In this document: positions 13,225 to 23,769 of the stretch, piece by piece
Position numbering within the stretch: position 1 is the first letter of the stretch
How the letters are laid out: the number at the start of each line of letters is the position of its first letter
Source: Mycolicibacterium moriokaense
GTDB lineage: Bacteria; Actinomycetota; Actinomycetes; Mycobacteriales; Mycobacteriaceae
NCBI RefSeq assembly: GCF_003347205.1
Contig: NZ_QQBJ01000004.1
Location: 1-64,000 of the forward strand
Reading direction: 5' to 3'
DNA length: 64,000 nucleotides
Notes under the pieces: generated by a model
Seen by the model: the letters and a program-made list of their open reading frames with translations, nothing else
What the model was told of the DNA's origin: nothing
Database searches by the model: none
Made by a program: the position numbers and the translations under genes

Positions 13225-14784
13225 CTATTCGGCGGGGGAGTCTCCGGTCGCCGCGGCTTTCGGCTTCAGGACGCTGTCGACGGCGGCCTTCAGTGTCTGG
13301 CCCAACTGCTTGAGCGGTGCGCCGATGCCGGTGCCCGCGCCGCTGACCCCGCTGTTGCCGGAACCGGATGAGCCCTGCAGCAGCACCGTGCTTCCGTTCG
13401 GTGTCGCCAGCGGATTCTCACGCACTTCGCCCTGAGCCTGGATCCGGGTTGCCGCGTTGTTCAGCGCGGTCAGGATCGGCCGCTTGGGCAGCACGCCTTG
13501 CGTGGTGGGATCCGGCTCGGGAGAGTTTTCGGTGGCCGCTGTGACGACGGGATCGTCGGACTGCTGCTGTGATGCCTGCAGTTGACTCTGCTGCTCTGAG
13601 ATGTTCACCGGTGGTCCGCCGACACCATACGGTCCGGGCACCTCGGTGCCGAACGGGCGATTGTTCGGATCGCCGGTGACGTCCGCGACGCCGTTGTCCA
13701 ACCCGGTCGGGATGGACAACGCGAGGTTGTGCGCGAAGTCGACGGGGTTGGGGAAGTACAGGAGGTTGTATTCGGTCGGCGTGCCCGGGCTGATGGTCCT
13801 GTCGTAGCCGGACTCGACCAGAACGCGGACGAACGGATCGGCGGTGACGGCCAGTGCATGTCCGACGACCGGCACGCTGTCGAGCGGGATCAGCAGCGGA
13901 ACGATTTCTGTCGGGATGAGGTAGTACGTCGTGTCGCCCACCTGGTCCTGCACTACGGCGTTGTCCATGCTGACCTTGTCGTAGTTCACGTGCAGGAAGA
14001 TTTGGCCCATCCACGAGTTCAATTCGGCGAAAGGGTTCAGCGGGTTGAGGGGCTGATCCACCCAGCCGTCGTACTCGCGGCCGACGTCGGCTGTTAAGAA
14101 CAGGGTGTCGGTGGGCGTCGGATTGCCGAACGTCAGCCCGATGATCGGGATCGTCAGGCCGGCAGGCCCGCGGGTGAGGAGTCCGCCGCTGGGGCGATTG
14201 CCGTTGGCGGTGAGGTCAAACGCTATGTCGGGTGCCTCCCCAGGCGCAGTCGTCGCCTTCGGGTATTGCTGCGCGAGGGCGATCTTTTCCATCGTGGCGA
14301 CGCTGGAACTTTGCGAATACCCGTAGACGATGTAGCTGGTGCTGCCGGTTGCACCCGGTGTCGACGCGTCTTGGTTGTATGCGCAGTTGGCGTCGCCCTT
14401 GAGGCACAGGTCCAGGTTCCTCTGGCCGTCGGAAACGGCCTGGTCGAACGGTCCGTCGAAGATGCCCCGGAAGGTGAAGGAGGGGTCGAAGCCGAAGCCG
14501 AGGATGCGCTGCTCCGGGGTGATCACTACCAGTGTCTTGTCGGTTGGTGCGCCGGGGAGGCCCGACTGGTCGACGTAGTTGTTCAGACGGTTGGCCGTGT
14601 ACGCCTCGACGAAGGCCGCGTCGTCACCGGGCGGGGGAGCCAGCGAATGCCCCGCCCCGCCCATGATGATTGCTGTCGCGGCCAGCAACGCGACCTGCGG
14701 CGCCACCCCCGGGACCGTCGCGATCACCACAGTGGCTGCGATGGCGAGCACCGCCAGGAAGAACGAGCGAAGTTTCACGGCCAT
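13225..14784 (-). CDS. Membrane-anchored PE-PPE-domain serine hydrolase (Chp-like)
   Basis: A 519-residue protein with one or two N-terminal hydrophobic helices (about 7-46) and then a PE-PPE domain, the alpha/beta-hydrolase domain found in mycobacterial cell-envelope acyltransferases and esterases; there is no PE or PPE N-terminal module. The nucleophile motif is GYSQSS with Ser157. After about residue 400 the chain becomes low in complexity (Q/S, then G/S/A). Known relatives, Chp1 (Rv3822) and Chp2 (Rv1184c), sit beside pap/pks/mmpL genes and finish sulfolipid or polyacyltrehalose by transesterification outside the membrane. Here the gene faces the pps-papA5 operon end-to-end with a 7 bp gap, so a part in the same lipid's maturation is plausible but unproved. 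Confidence 0.85.
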   Translation of the reverse strand: MAVKLRSFFLAVLAIAATVVIATVPGVAPQVALLAATAIIMGGAGHSLAPPPGDDAAFVEAYTANRLNNYVDQSGLPGAPTDKTLVVITPEQRILGFGFDPSFTFRGIFDGPFDQAVSDGQRNLDLCLKGDANCAYNQDASTPGATGSTSYIVYGYSQSSSVATMEKIALAQQYPKATTAPGEAPDIAFDLTANGNRPSGGLLTRGPAGLTIPIIGLTFGNPTPTDTLFLTADVGREYDGWVDQPLNPLNPFAELNSWMGQIFLHVNYDKVSMDNAVVQDQVGDTTYYLIPTEIVPLLIPLDSVPVVGHALAVTADPFVRVLVESGYDRTISPGTPTEYNLLYFPNPVDFAHNLALSIPTGLDNGVADVTGDPNNRPFGTEVPGPYGVGGPPVNISEQQSQLQASQQQSDDPVVTAATENSPEPDPTTQGVLPKRPILTALNNAATRIQAQGEVRENPLATPNGSTVLLQGSSGSGNSGVSGAGTGIGAPLKQLGQTLKAAVDSVLKPKAAATGDSPAE

Positions 14785-14968
14785 GAACCAGCCCCCAGAG
14801 TCGACGCGATAGCGCGCTCGTCGGCGTCACACCCCGAGCGCGGAACACACGGCGTCAGCCTACACAACTGATTGCGAACAAGTTTGCCAAACAGAGGACT
14901 TTTTCTCGATGCTTGTGCAGGTAAATGCCGGGTAGCGACCGCGGAATGGCAACAGTAATCTACTTGCT

Positions 14969-15475
14969 GTGGCCCGATCGATCCGCGTGCAGATCCCGTC
15001 CCAGGTCGAAGCTGACAATGTCCTGGCGGCCTTTGGTGACACCGCGTACTGGGAGGCGAGGCTGGCCGCTTTCAGCAACGGCACAGGTACGCTCGACGCG
15101 CTGCACGTCGATACCCGCGGCACCGTGACGGTCACCATCACGCTGCACTTGCTCACGGACCGTCTGCCGAAGGCGCTCAGGCGGTTGTGCCCGAGCGACG
15201 TCCAGATGGAACGCCATGAGCAATGGACCCCCGGCCCGGACGGCCTCGTGCTCGGAGATCTCGCTGCGACGATGCGGGGAGCGCCGGTCTCGATGACAGC
15301 CGAGGCGCGGATCGTTGCGACTGCTCCCGGCTCACGGTTGGACTACGTAGCGACGATCGACGCCCGAGTTCCGCTGGTGGGCAGCAGGATCGAAAGCTAC
15401 CTCGCTGCTCAGGCGAGCAAGGAGGTCGGCGCGATCCATCGATTCACCGGCGACTGGATCACCGCGAACGTCTGA
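14969..15475 (+). CDS. DUF2505-family protein (SRPBCC-like)
   Basis: A 168-residue protein from a GTG start (MARSIRVQIPSQ) that resembles the DUF2505 family, small alpha/beta proteins of the START/SRPBCC ligand-binding type. No catalytic motif, signal peptide or membrane segment is visible. It is transcribed away from the PE-PPE gene and toward the CocE gene, whose stop lies 4 bp past its own; the 184 bp before it are shared with the divergent PE-PPE gene and are relatively AT-rich. No function can be given. Confidence 0.7.
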   Translation: MARSIRVQIPSQVEADNVLAAFGDTAYWEARLAAFSNGTGTLDALHVDTRGTVTVTITLHLLTDRLPKALRRLCPSDVQMERHEQWTPGPDGLVLGDLAATMRGAPVSMTAEARIVATAPGSRLDYVATIDARVPLVGSRIESYLAAQASKEVGAIHRFTGDWITANV

Positions 15476-15479
15476 GGCA

Positions 15480-17357
15480 TCAGCGCGCGACAACCGGCAG
15501 ATCAATACGCGACGGATACAGTTGGCTGCGGTGCACATTCAGCGTCGACGGACCGTCGGGCAAGACCGCGAAATGGCTCGCGTCCGCGCCGGCGATCGCG
15601 ACTCGGATGTGGTGTCCTGCGCCGAACACATATGACGTCGGCAACAGATCGAACGTCAACTCGGCGACTTCTCCCGGCGCAACCGGGCGTGCCGCCGCAC
15701 GAGTGAAGGTCCGGAACGGCACGGGCTGCCGATATGGCGGAGTCTCGTCGCTGAGACGACGGTGACACATCCGCAACTGTCCTTCGGTGACGTACGCGAT
15801 ACGCCCCTGCGGATCAACGTCTTCCAGGTAGAGGAACACGGTGCCGTCATCCGCTGTCGAGCCGACAAACAGGCTCACGATGGGATGACCCGTCACCTCG
15901 ATAGGCTGGTCCAACACGGCCGAGGTGTAGGCGAGTAGGCGCGAATCCTGTTCGCGGCGATCCGAGTACCGCACCGCCACACCGATGGCGACCTGGGTGC
16001 GCCACCGCGAGTGTGCTCCTGTTCCCACGGTCCGGTCGACGGGGTATTCGTCACTGTCGGCGAGGTCTTCTACTGGTGGGTCGAGGCTCAGCGTCCGCGC
16101 GGCGGACAGATAGTACGTCCGGGCGGTTGCCGGCGGAGGCCATACATCGGTTGCCCTCCAACGATTCTCGCCCATCGTGAAGTAATGGACCCGTTGCTCG
16201 GAGCCGATATCGCCGGCGCCTCCCTTGAGGTGATGATCGAAGAATCGCAATAGTTCTCCGTCATGGTCGAACTTCGACTTCGTCGGGGCGTGCGACGTAT
16301 CGATATGCCACCTGCCGCCGTGGTTCCACGGCCCCAGGATCAGACGGCTGCCGTCGTTGGGAATTGTGAGAAATCGCTTGATCGCCGCGTGCGCGTACCC
16401 GCCGTCGAACCAACCGCCGTAGCTGTAGATCGCCGCGCCCGACTCTGCGGTGTCATGCCAGTAGTTGTGCGGGCTGAACAGGTTGATGCTGCCTGATTCG
16501 TCGATCGGGCTGCCCACCGGTTGAAAGGCACTGCCGCTCACCCCGTGGTATGGATCAGACGGAGCCACATCATCGCGGAACACCAGTGATTTCGCCTGCT
16601 CGTGAACGTCGTAGTTGTTCTCGTGCGCTGCGATCGCCCCGTCACGCAGCGTGCGGTCTTCATCGGCCTGAGTCGGCTGCACACCGGTCACGAGCAGCTT
16701 TACCCACCACCCGGCGACTTCGTGGGGCGAATTGCGATCCAGCGCATCGTTGTAGCGTCCCCAGGACTCGGTGAACCAGGTGGCGTGGATGCCGCCTGGA
16801 AACGCGATGTCTGTGTAGGCGTCGAACAACGCGAAGCGCGGGGCAGCCGCGAGAACTGCGGGATGCCGGTTCACCAGGAGGAATTCGGCGCACGCACCAT
16901 CGTATGAAGTCCCCAGCGATCCGACTCTTCCGTCCGACCACGGCTGTCGAACGATCCAGTCGACGACCTCCGCGCCGTCGCGGATCTCGTCCGGGGACCA
17001 TTCGCATGCTCGGCTGCCATAGGACGCTCCCGAACCGCGCACGTCCACGTCGACCCATGCGTAACCGTTGGCCACGAATCGTCTCCGGCTCTTGGCCGTG
17101 GGCGGGATGTGTTCGAACGTCTTGGCTCGCGTGAGCATCCGCAGCGGCCTGCGAAGCTCCATCGAACGGTAGTAGCGAGTCTGGTGCAAGATCGTGGGCA
17201 GTCGCCCATCGCTCGTCGAATGTTGCGGCACATAAGCGTTCATCGCGATTCGAGTGCCGTCACGCATTGTGAGATAGCAAGACGAAAAGGAGACACTGGC
17301 GTGGGACCGGCGTGGGTGTTGCGAGTCGTACCACGCGCGATCCGAGTGCCTGCCCAC
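15480..17357 (-). CDS. CocE/NonD family hydrolase (peptidase S15 fold), Rv1835c-like
   Basis: A 625-residue alpha/beta hydrolase of the CocE/X-prolyl dipeptidyl-peptidase type. The front half is the catalytic domain: [10 protein letters not shown] entry strand, VDVRGSGAS loop, and nucleophile elbow GTSYDG with Ser151. A cap follows, then a C-terminal jelly-roll domain (about 400-620, for example [11 protein letters not shown]). These enzymes cleave esters or acylated amines; substrate unknown. The GTG start lies 5 bp after the SDR stop, so SDR and hydrolase are probably one transcript. In M. tuberculosis the relative Rv1835c lies directly next to Rv1836c; here an SDR sits between them. Confidence 0.85.
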   Translation of the reverse strand: MGRHSDRAWYDSQHPRRSHASVSFSSCYLTMRDGTRIAMNAYVPQHSTSDGRLPTILHQTRYYRSMELRRPLRMLTRAKTFEHIPPTAKSRRRFVANGYAWVDVDVRGSGASYGSRACEWSPDEIRDGAEVVDWIVRQPWSDGRVGSLGTSYDGACAEFLLVNRHPAVLAAAPRFALFDAYTDIAFPGGIHATWFTESWGRYNDALDRNSPHEVAGWWVKLLVTGVQPTQADEDRTLRDGAIAAHENNYDVHEQAKSLVFRDDVAPSDPYHGVSGSAFQPVGSPIDESGSINLFSPHNYWHDTAESGAAIYSYGGWFDGGYAHAAIKRFLTIPNDGSRLILGPWNHGGRWHIDTSHAPTKSKFDHDGELLRFFDHHLKGGAGDIGSEQRVHYFTMGENRWRATDVWPPPATARTYYLSAARTLSLDPPVEDLADSDEYPVDRTVGTGAHSRWRTQVAIGVAVRYSDRREQDSRLLAYTSAVLDQPIEVTGHPIVSLFVGSTADDGTVFLYLEDVDPQGRIAYVTEGQLRMCHRRLSDETPPYRQPVPFRTFTRAAARPVAPGEVAELTFDLLPTSYVFGAGHHIRVAIAGADASHFAVLPDGPSTLNVHRSQLYPSRIDLPVVAR

Positions 17358-17362
17358 CGTTT

Positions 17363-18199
17363 TTAAGAGCTGCTCGATCGGGACACGACGCCTGTCATGC
17401 GCGCCGACAGCGTGGGCGCCAAACGTGAGAGTCGCCAGCTGAACTTGGCGTCCAGCGATGGGATGCAGTAGAGGCCGCCGCGTTCAAACGTGGTCAAACA
17501 CCTACGGACAACGCGTTCCGGGGAGATTCCGGTCAACTTCATCAGTCTGCGCCCCTGTTCGGCCGAATCGGCGGTGAGGCGACCTCGATCCATGATGTCG
17601 GTCTTCACGAAGCTGGGGCACAGGGCGGTCACCCGGACACCGGTGCCGCTGAGTTCGGCCGCCAATGTCGTCGACAGCGCGAGAACGGCTGACTTGCTGA
17701 CGCTGTAGACGGGCAGGCTGGGCGTGGCGCCGAATGCCGAAGCCGATGCGACGTTGATGATGCCCCCGCAACCGGCCTCCCGCAACATCGGAACGAACAC
17801 ATGGCAGCCGTGAATGACGCCCCAGAGATTGATTCCAAGAACCCAAGACCAGTCCTCGAGCGACGCTTCGCCGATCGGGTGGCCACCGGCGACCACACCC
17901 GCGTTGTTGACGACGAGTGTCGGAGCTTGGCCGAGCCACCTCTGCGCCTGCGCCGCCAGATCGCGGACATCCTCGATCCGGGTCACATCACACCGAACGG
18001 CGATCGCTTTGCCCCCGCTACGATTCAGCTCCTCGGCCACCGCTTCCGCGGCGCTCAGATCGACGTCGCTACATACGACTCGGCCGCCGCGGGCGGAAAG
18101 CTCGCGGGCGAACGCCGCGCCGATCCCGCCACCCGCTCCGGTGACAACAGCCGCCGTCCCCTGGCTGCGTTTGGCAGAAGTTCGGAACATACCAACCAT
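17363..18199 (-). CDS. Short-chain dehydrogenase/reductase
   Basis: A 278-residue classical SDR: nucleotide site TGAGGGIG near residue 20, NNAG near 97, catalytic Ser in NVASAS and YxxxK as YSVSK near 165. The C-terminal tail ([18 protein letters not shown]) is longer than in compact SDRs and resembles mycobacterial dehydrogenases of lipid metabolism. The start is ATG 18199 or the second Met at 18190. It is 15 bp after the VWA gene and 5 bp before the CocE gene on the same strand. Substrate unknown. Confidence 0.88.
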   Translation of the reverse strand: MVGMFRTSAKRSQGTAAVVTGAGGGIGAAFARELSARGGRVVCSDVDLSAAEAVAEELNRSGGKAIAVRCDVTRIEDVRDLAAQAQRWLGQAPTLVVNNAGVVAGGHPIGEASLEDWSWVLGINLWGVIHGCHVFVPMLREAGCGGIINVASASAFGATPSLPVYSVSKSAVLALSTTLAAELSGTGVRVTALCPSFVKTDIMDRGRLTADSAEQGRRLMKLTGISPERVVRRCLTTFERGGLYCIPSLDAKFSWRLSRLAPTLSARMTGVVSRSSSS

Positions 18200-18214
18200 C
18201 CCAATCGCCGCGGA

Positions 18215-20476
18215 TCAGCCCAGGAACGTCGTGATCGCCGACGTCAGGTCGGGCGAGGTCGAGTTCGACAGATTCTGATAGCTTCCGCCGCTGGCGGTGG
18301 CGACGGCCTCCCAAGTGGCACGGTCCGGGTCGGAGCCGAAGTCGATGACGTTGATCGCGACCGGCCGCGCCGGGTCGAAGGTGCGACGCACGTAGTCCTG
18401 CAGGCCGCTGCCGTCGAGGCTCTGATCGGTGTGCGGGCCCGAGGTGATCACCAGAACCGAATTCGTCTGTCCCTGGCGGAACTTCGCCAGGGCGTTGTCG
18501 TAGATCATCCGCAGCGTCGTGAACGACACCGCGCCGCCGCCCGACGCGGTCTGATCATCCAGTGACGCGGTGAGCGCCGCTGAGCGCGGCTTGCCGTCCA
18601 CGGGGTCGGACAGGGGGCCCGTCGTCACCTCGGAACGCCCTTCGACACCGTCGAACGTCCACAACCCGACCGCCGCGGTCGGCGGCATCGCCTGCACCTT
18701 TGTGTCGAGCGCCGCCACCACGTTGGCGAGCCTTGTCTTGCCGCCCTCCTGGGTGTTCATCGACTGGTCGAGCATGATCGTGACGGCCGGATTGCCTGCG
18801 GGCGTCGTCAGCGCGTTGGCCAGGGTGGCGCGCATCGCCGAGTCGCCGACAGACAGCGGATCCGAAACCGGCGCGAAGTTCGTCACGTCGCTCTTCGGGG
18901 TCTCGCCGCCGTCAGTGCGGAAACCTAGCTTGGCGAGTTCGGCAAGCTGCTCCGGCTTACGCAGGAATCGGGAGAACTCGCTGGCCGCGGTGACCTGCTC
19001 CTGCTGCAGCCAATTGCCCTTGAGCAGAACCGTGGGATAGTCGGCCATCGCCGTCGGGCCCGGCGGAATCCAGGACGCCACAACGTTCTTCGCGTCGGGC
19101 AGGGAGGTGCTGCGCTGATACAGCTGCTGCTCGGTGGTGACCACGGCGTGCACCGGCGCGGCGGCGGGATCGTTCGCGTTCAGCAACGCGTCCATCGCCG
19201 TCGACGCCTTGTCGTCGGCGAGCTTGGGCTGGGCGGACACCAACGTGTTCACCGCCCCGATGCCCGCGGTCGGGGCCGCACCCGCCGGCGCCGCCGCGGC
19301 CGCGACCGCTTCCGCCGCGAGGTAGGACGCATCGCTGTCGCCGCTGAGCGGAAGGGATAGCCGCAGCGAGCCCCAGCCGGGCAGGTTCATGCCGTTGAGC
19401 GAGGTGGGGTTGGTCTGCAGCTCCGGCAGGGTGCCCCAATTCTGCTGCGCGAGAGCGCCCTTGAGCGCGGGGCGGATGGCCAGCACCACCGGCGAGCTGG
19501 CCAGCGAGCGGCTGTCGTCGACGGTTTCCTCGCCGGCCACCGCCTCGAGTCGGGCCTGCGACACCGAGCTGGCGGGGATCCACAGGGCCGGGCGTTCCCC
19601 GAGTTCCTGTGGCCATGTACCGACGAATCCGTTGACCACCTGGTCGGATCCGGCGGATTTGACGTCCAGCGCCACGCAGCTGTCGCCGACCGGGTTCGCC
19701 GACTCGTTGAACTTCTTCGCCAGCGTGGTGATCTCGTCGGAGATGGACGGGTCGGCGATGACCGCGACGGACTTCTGCCCGTCGACGCACCGGGCGGAGG
19801 CGACGCTTGATCGGTTGGACAGCGCATCGCCGAAGAAGCGCCACAGAATGAACGCCGCCACCACCACGACGACCGCCACCAGGGCTCCGATCACGCCGAG
19901 GCTGATGCCGCGCCGACCCGTTTGGATGGCGCGGTGGCTGCCGGTCCACTCACCGCCCTCCCAGTCGCCGGAGTGCTGTGCGCGAGGCGGAGCCTTCGGG
20001 GGTGGGGTGCGCGCCGCATACGAAGCCGAGCCTTCCGCGGGGCGAAGCGATTCCGGCTCGGCGGGTTCCTGTCGCCCATACCCGGGCTGTAAATACTCGG
20101 GCACATCGGCATAGCCGGACTCGGGGTAGTCCGACTCGGGAAAGTCGGGTTCGAAGTCGTCGTAGTCGGATTCGTAGCCCGACTCGTACTCGGAGTCGTA
20201 GCCCGACCCGTCGTCCAATTCTCGGTCCGACTCGTACTCGGAGTCGTAGTCCGCCTCGTACTCCGGCCGCCGGTACTGAGGCTGGCGATAGCCGGGATCC
20301 GGGTATCGCGGCTCGCCGTAGGCCGGGTGGTCGGATTCCGCCGGGCCCGATCGATAGCCGGGATACTCGACGTCGGGCGGAACCAGCGGCTGATCGAAGG
20401 ATTCGGTCGCATCGCCGGCGCCCTCGGCGGCGCCGCCCGAGGACTCCTCGGGGTCGGGAATGCTGTGCCTACCCAC
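18215..20476 (-). CDS. Membrane-anchored von Willebrand factor A / substrate-binding-like protein (Rv1836c-like)
   Basis: A 753-residue protein. Residues 1-185 are cytoplasmic and very acidic, with repeats of Tyr-Asp-Ser-Glu type between about 70 and 125. One membrane helix lies near 189-213. Outside come a periplasmic-binding-like region (about 225-540) and a von Willebrand A domain (about 560-753) with an imperfect metal site (MLDQSMNT in place of DxSxS). It matches the layout of Rv1836c, which also adjoins glcB. GTG start; glcB ends 88 bp upstream. Probably a surface protein that binds ligands or protein partners; its function is not known. Confidence 0.85.
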   Translation of the reverse strand: MGRHSIPDPEESSGGAAEGAGDATESFDQPLVPPDVEYPGYRSGPAESDHPAYGEPRYPDPGYRQPQYRRPEYEADYDSEYESDRELDDGSGYDSEYESGYESDYDDFEPDFPESDYPESGYADVPEYLQPGYGRQEPAEPESLRPAEGSASYAARTPPPKAPPRAQHSGDWEGGEWTGSHRAIQTGRRGISLGVIGALVAVVVVVAAFILWRFFGDALSNRSSVASARCVDGQKSVAVIADPSISDEITTLAKKFNESANPVGDSCVALDVKSAGSDQVVNGFVGTWPQELGERPALWIPASSVSQARLEAVAGEETVDDSRSLASSPVVLAIRPALKGALAQQNWGTLPELQTNPTSLNGMNLPGWGSLRLSLPLSGDSDASYLAAEAVAAAAAPAGAAPTAGIGAVNTLVSAQPKLADDKASTAMDALLNANDPAAAPVHAVVTTEQQLYQRSTSLPDAKNVVASWIPPGPTAMADYPTVLLKGNWLQQEQVTAASEFSRFLRKPEQLAELAKLGFRTDGGETPKSDVTNFAPVSDPLSVGDSAMRATLANALTTPAGNPAVTIMLDQSMNTQEGGKTRLANVVAALDTKVQAMPPTAAVGLWTFDGVEGRSEVTTGPLSDPVDGKPRSAALTASLDDQTASGGGAVSFTTLRMIYDNALAKFRQGQTNSVLVITSGPHTDQSLDGSGLQDYVRRTFDPARPVAINVIDFGSDPDRATWEAVATASGGSYQNLSNSTSPDLTSAITTFLG

Positions 20477-20564
20477 TCCTGCGCCTGCGTCCTCTCCGTC
20501 GACTGATCATTGCTGGCAGCTCACCCGCCCGCCGAAGTGTAGCCAAACTTGCCAAACCTGGTGT

Positions 20565-22802
20565 TCAGCGGCCGTTGCTGGGGTTGGCTGCTTTGAATTC
20601 CCGCCTGCGCCGGTGCAGGATCGGCTCGGTATACCCGTTCGGTTGCTGCGCTCCGGACAGAATCAGCTCCTCGGCCGCCTGGAACGCGATGCTGGCATCC
20701 GGATCCGGTGCCATCGGCCGGAAATCCGGATCGCTCTCGTTCTGTGCGTCCACCACCGCGGCCATCCGCCGCAGGCTTGCCTTGACGTCGTCCTCGGTGA
20801 TCACGCCATGGCGCAGCCAGTTCGCCAGCAGCTGGCTGGAGATGCGAAGGGTGGCGCGGTCCTCCATCAGCGCGACGTCGTGGATGTCGGGAACCTTGGA
20901 GCAGCCGACGCCGGCGTCGATCCAGCGCACCACATAGCCGAGGATCGACTGGCAGTTGTTGTCGACCTCTTCGCGGATCTCCTCGGGCGCCCAGGCCAGC
21001 TCCTTGGCCAGCGGAATCGTCAACAGCTCGTCGACCGTGGTGCGGGTCTTGCCCTCGAGTTCCTTCTGCACCTCGAACACGTCGACCTGGTGGTAGTGCA
21101 TCGCGTGCAGGGTGGCCGCGGTGGGCGAGGGCACCCACGCGGTGGTGGCGCCTGCCTTGGGCTGGCCGATCTTCTGCTCGACCATGTCGGCCATCAACTC
21201 GGTCATCGCCCACATGCCCTTGCCGATCTGCGCCTTGCCCGAGAATCCGGTCGCCAGGCCCGCGTCGACGTTGGCGTCCTCGTAGGCCTTGATCCAGGTG
21301 GTGCCCTTCATGGCGCCCTTGCGGATCATCGGGCCTGCCTCCATCGACGTGTGGATCTCATCGCCGGTGCGGTCCAGGAAGCCGGTGTTGATGAACACCA
21401 CACGGTCGGCCGCAGCCTTGATGCACGCCTTGAGGTTGAGGGTGGTGCGGCGCTCCTCGTCCATGATGCCGACCTTGATGGTGGTCGGCGGCAGCCCGAG
21501 CACGTCCTCGACGCGGCTGAACAACTCAACGGTGAAGGCCACCTCATCGGGGCCGTGCATCTTCGGCTTGACGATGTAGATCGAACCCGTCCGGCTTGCC
21601 AGCAGCGGACCGTTGCCGTCACCGGCCTTCAGGCCGTGGATCGCGATCAGGCTGGTGAACAACGCATCCTGGATGCCTTCCGGCACCTCGTTGCCGTCCG
21701 CCCCGTTGTCGTCGAAGACGATCGCGTCGTTGGTCATCAGGTGGCCCACGTTGCGGACGAACAGCAGGCTGCGGCCCGGCAGGGTCAACTCGCCGCCGTC
21801 CGGAGCCGATCCGTCGGCGGCATCGGGCCGAGCCGTCTTGTAGGTGCGATCGCCGTTGAGCGTGCGGGTGAAGGTCTTGTCACCCTTGGTGACCTCTTCG
21901 GAGAGGTCACCCTTGTTCAGCCCGAGCCAGTTCCGGTAGCCCAGCACCTTGTCGTCGGCGTCGACGGCGGCCACGGAGTCCTCGAAGTCGAAGATCGTCG
22001 TGATGGCCGACTCGAGCACCACATCCTTGATGCCCGCCTTGTCGGTGGAGCCGACGGGGGACTGCGGGTCCACCAGGATTTCGATGTGCAGGCCGTTGTT
22101 GACCAGCAGCACCGACCACTCGGGTGAGCCGAGCTCGCCGGTGTAGCCGATGAATTTGTCCGGATCGGCCAGGCCGACCTCGCCGTCGCCGGTGTCCACC
22201 TGAAGGCGGCCGTCGGCCACGCTCAGCCCTGTGGCGTCGGTCCATGAGCCCGACTCCAGCGGCACCGCCTCGTCCAGGAAGCCGCGGGCATAGGCGATGA
22301 CCTTGTCGCCGCGCACCCGGTTGTAACCGGAGGTCTTCTCTGCGCCGTCGTCCTCTGCGATGACGTCGGTGCCGTACAGCGCGTCATACAGCGAGCCCCA
22401 GCGCGCGTTGGCGGCGTTGAGCGCGAACCGCGCGTTGAGTACGGGCACCACCAGCTGCGGGCCTGCGGTGGTGGTGATCTCGTCGTCGACTCCGGAGGTG
22501 GTGATGGTGAAGTCGCCGGGCTCGGGCTGCAGGTAGCCGATGTCGGTGAGGAACTGCTTGTAGGCCTCGGGGTCATGAGGTTCGATGACCCGGAGCCGGT
22601 GCCATTTGTCGATCTGGGCCTGCAGGTCGTCCCGGCGAGCCAGCAGCTCCTGGTTCTTCGGGGTCAGATCGGCGACGACCTTGTCGACGCCCGACCAGAA
22701 CGTGTCGGGATCGATGTCGGTACCCGGCAGCGCCTCGTTGTTGACGAAGTCGTACAACGTCTGGGCGACGCGCAGGTTTCCTACCGTCACACGATCGGTC
22801 AT
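20565..22802 (-). CDS. glcB: Malate synthase G
   Basis: Condenses glyoxylate with acetyl-CoA to malate, the second step of the glyoxylate shunt needed for growth on fatty acids and C2 compounds. The 745-residue product has the length of the G isoform (M. tuberculosis GlcB, 741) and its marks: start [31 protein letters not shown] in the TIM barrel and [10 protein letters not shown]. The ATG at 22802 is taken because GGAGG lies seven bases before it; an in-frame start 39 bp further upstream has no such site. The VWA gene follows after 88 bp. Confidence 0.97.
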   Translation of the reverse strand: MTDRVTVGNLRVAQTLYDFVNNEALPGTDIDPDTFWSGVDKVVADLTPKNQELLARRDDLQAQIDKWHRLRVIEPHDPEAYKQFLTDIGYLQPEPGDFTITTSGVDDEITTTAGPQLVVPVLNARFALNAANARWGSLYDALYGTDVIAEDDGAEKTSGYNRVRGDKVIAYARGFLDEAVPLESGSWTDATGLSVADGRLQVDTGDGEVGLADPDKFIGYTGELGSPEWSVLLVNNGLHIEILVDPQSPVGSTDKAGIKDVVLESAITTIFDFEDSVAAVDADDKVLGYRNWLGLNKGDLSEEVTKGDKTFTRTLNGDRTYKTARPDAADGSAPDGGELTLPGRSLLFVRNVGHLMTNDAIVFDDNGADGNEVPEGIQDALFTSLIAIHGLKAGDGNGPLLASRTGSIYIVKPKMHGPDEVAFTVELFSRVEDVLGLPPTTIKVGIMDEERRTTLNLKACIKAAADRVVFINTGFLDRTGDEIHTSMEAGPMIRKGAMKGTTWIKAYEDANVDAGLATGFSGKAQIGKGMWAMTELMADMVEQKIGQPKAGATTAWVPSPTAATLHAMHYHQVDVFEVQKELEGKTRTTVDELLTIPLAKELAWAPEEIREEVDNNCQSILGYVVRWIDAGVGCSKVPDIHDVALMEDRATLRISSQLLANWLRHGVITEDDVKASLRRMAAVVDAQNESDPDFRPMAPDPDASIAFQAAEELILSGAQQPNGYTEPILHRRRREFKAANPSNGR

Positions 22803-22875
22803 ATTGTTCCTCCCTCGGCTGGATGGCGCCGCGTGGCGCACCGCCGCCGGTCCAGTTTACCCGCCAGTAGCAGGG

Positions 22876-23769
22876 CTAATCGGTGGCGGCGGCCATCGCG
22901 GCGACCAACAATTCGTCGCACCGGTCCGCGATCGATGCCCGCAGCGGAGCAGCCCTGTCGGCAATGTCCTGCTGCGCGCGCACATAGGCAGCCCGACCGG
23001 CGGGCGTTTCGATCGGGATCGGCTCGAAACCGTAGTCGCGGAGATCATAGGGGCTGGCCCGCATGTCGAGCTCACGGGCATCGGCGGCGAGCAGCAGGCA
23101 GTCGAACAGCAACTCCGATGCGACCAGCGGGCTCAGCTTGTAGCACCACTTGTACAGATCCATGTTGGCGTGCACGCAGCCCGGCTGCTCCCACCCGGTC
23201 TGCTCGCGGCGTGACGGCGCGCCGATGTTCATCGCCGCCGCGGGCTCGGTGAAGAACCGGAAGGCGTCGAAGTGGGTGCACCGCAACGGCATCGACTCCA
23301 CGACCGCGTCGGTCGCGTCGGCCCCCAGCCGCAGCGGCACTCGTCGGTGTCTGATGTTCGGCGCCCGGTACACCATCGCCCATTCGTGCATGCCGAAGCA
23401 GTTCATCCGGGGGGTGCGACTGTGCGTGGCACGCAACAGCCCGGCGATGAATTCCACGGTGGGCATCCGCGACCGCAGATAGTCGGCCGTCACCGTCACC
23501 CCGTCGGCACGACGGCCGTAGCCGGGCCTGCCCAGGTAGCCTCGCGCCGCCGCGCTGTCGGGCCCGCCGAGCACGACGCCGAAGCCGGGGTGCCAGACCC
23601 GCAGCTGTCCCGGCCGCAGGCTGTAGTAGCGAAACAGGAAGTCCCACACCGGATGTGGTTCCCCGACCCGGGCACGCTGCAGGTGCGGGGCGACGAACCG
23701 ATCGACCCTGCGCCGGTGCGCTCGTGCCCTGGTCGTCCACTCGGCGTGGGCGAGCAGCGACTCAGTCAC
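22876..23769 (-). CDS. Conserved actinobacterial protein annotated elsewhere as 3-methyladenine DNA glycosylase
   Basis: About 297 residues from a GTG at 23767-23769 that overlaps the end of the CNNM gene by 8 bp; the longer frame has no sensible start. Landmarks are VWDFLFRYYSLRPGQLRVWHPG, MPTVEFIAGLLRATHSRTP, NCFGMHEWAMVYR and HANMDLYKW. I recall close relatives labelled 3-methyladenine DNA glycosylase, but no helix-hairpin-helix or other DNA-repair motif is visible, so the label is weak. Many His, Trp and Cys residues suggest a metal or small-ligand site. It ends 73 bp before glcB. Confidence 0.6.
   Translation of the reverse strand: MTESLLAHAEWTTRARAHRRRVDRFVAPHLQRARVGEPHPVWDFLFRYYSLRPGQLRVWHPGFGVVLGGPDSAAARGYLGRPGYGRRADGVTVTADYLRSRMPTVEFIAGLLRATHSRTPRMNCFGMHEWAMVYRAPNIRHRRVPLRLGADATDAVVESMPLRCTHFDAFRFFTEPAAAMNIGAPSRREQTGWEQPGCVHANMDLYKWCYKLSPLVASELLFDCLLLAADARELDMRASPYDLRDYGFEPIPIETPAGRAAYVRAQQDIADRAAPLRASIADRCDELLVAAMAAATD

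Noticed and set aside
20460-22127. Plus-strand frame of 555 codons opposite glcB and the VWA gene start
   Set aside because: Antisense shadow of glcB.
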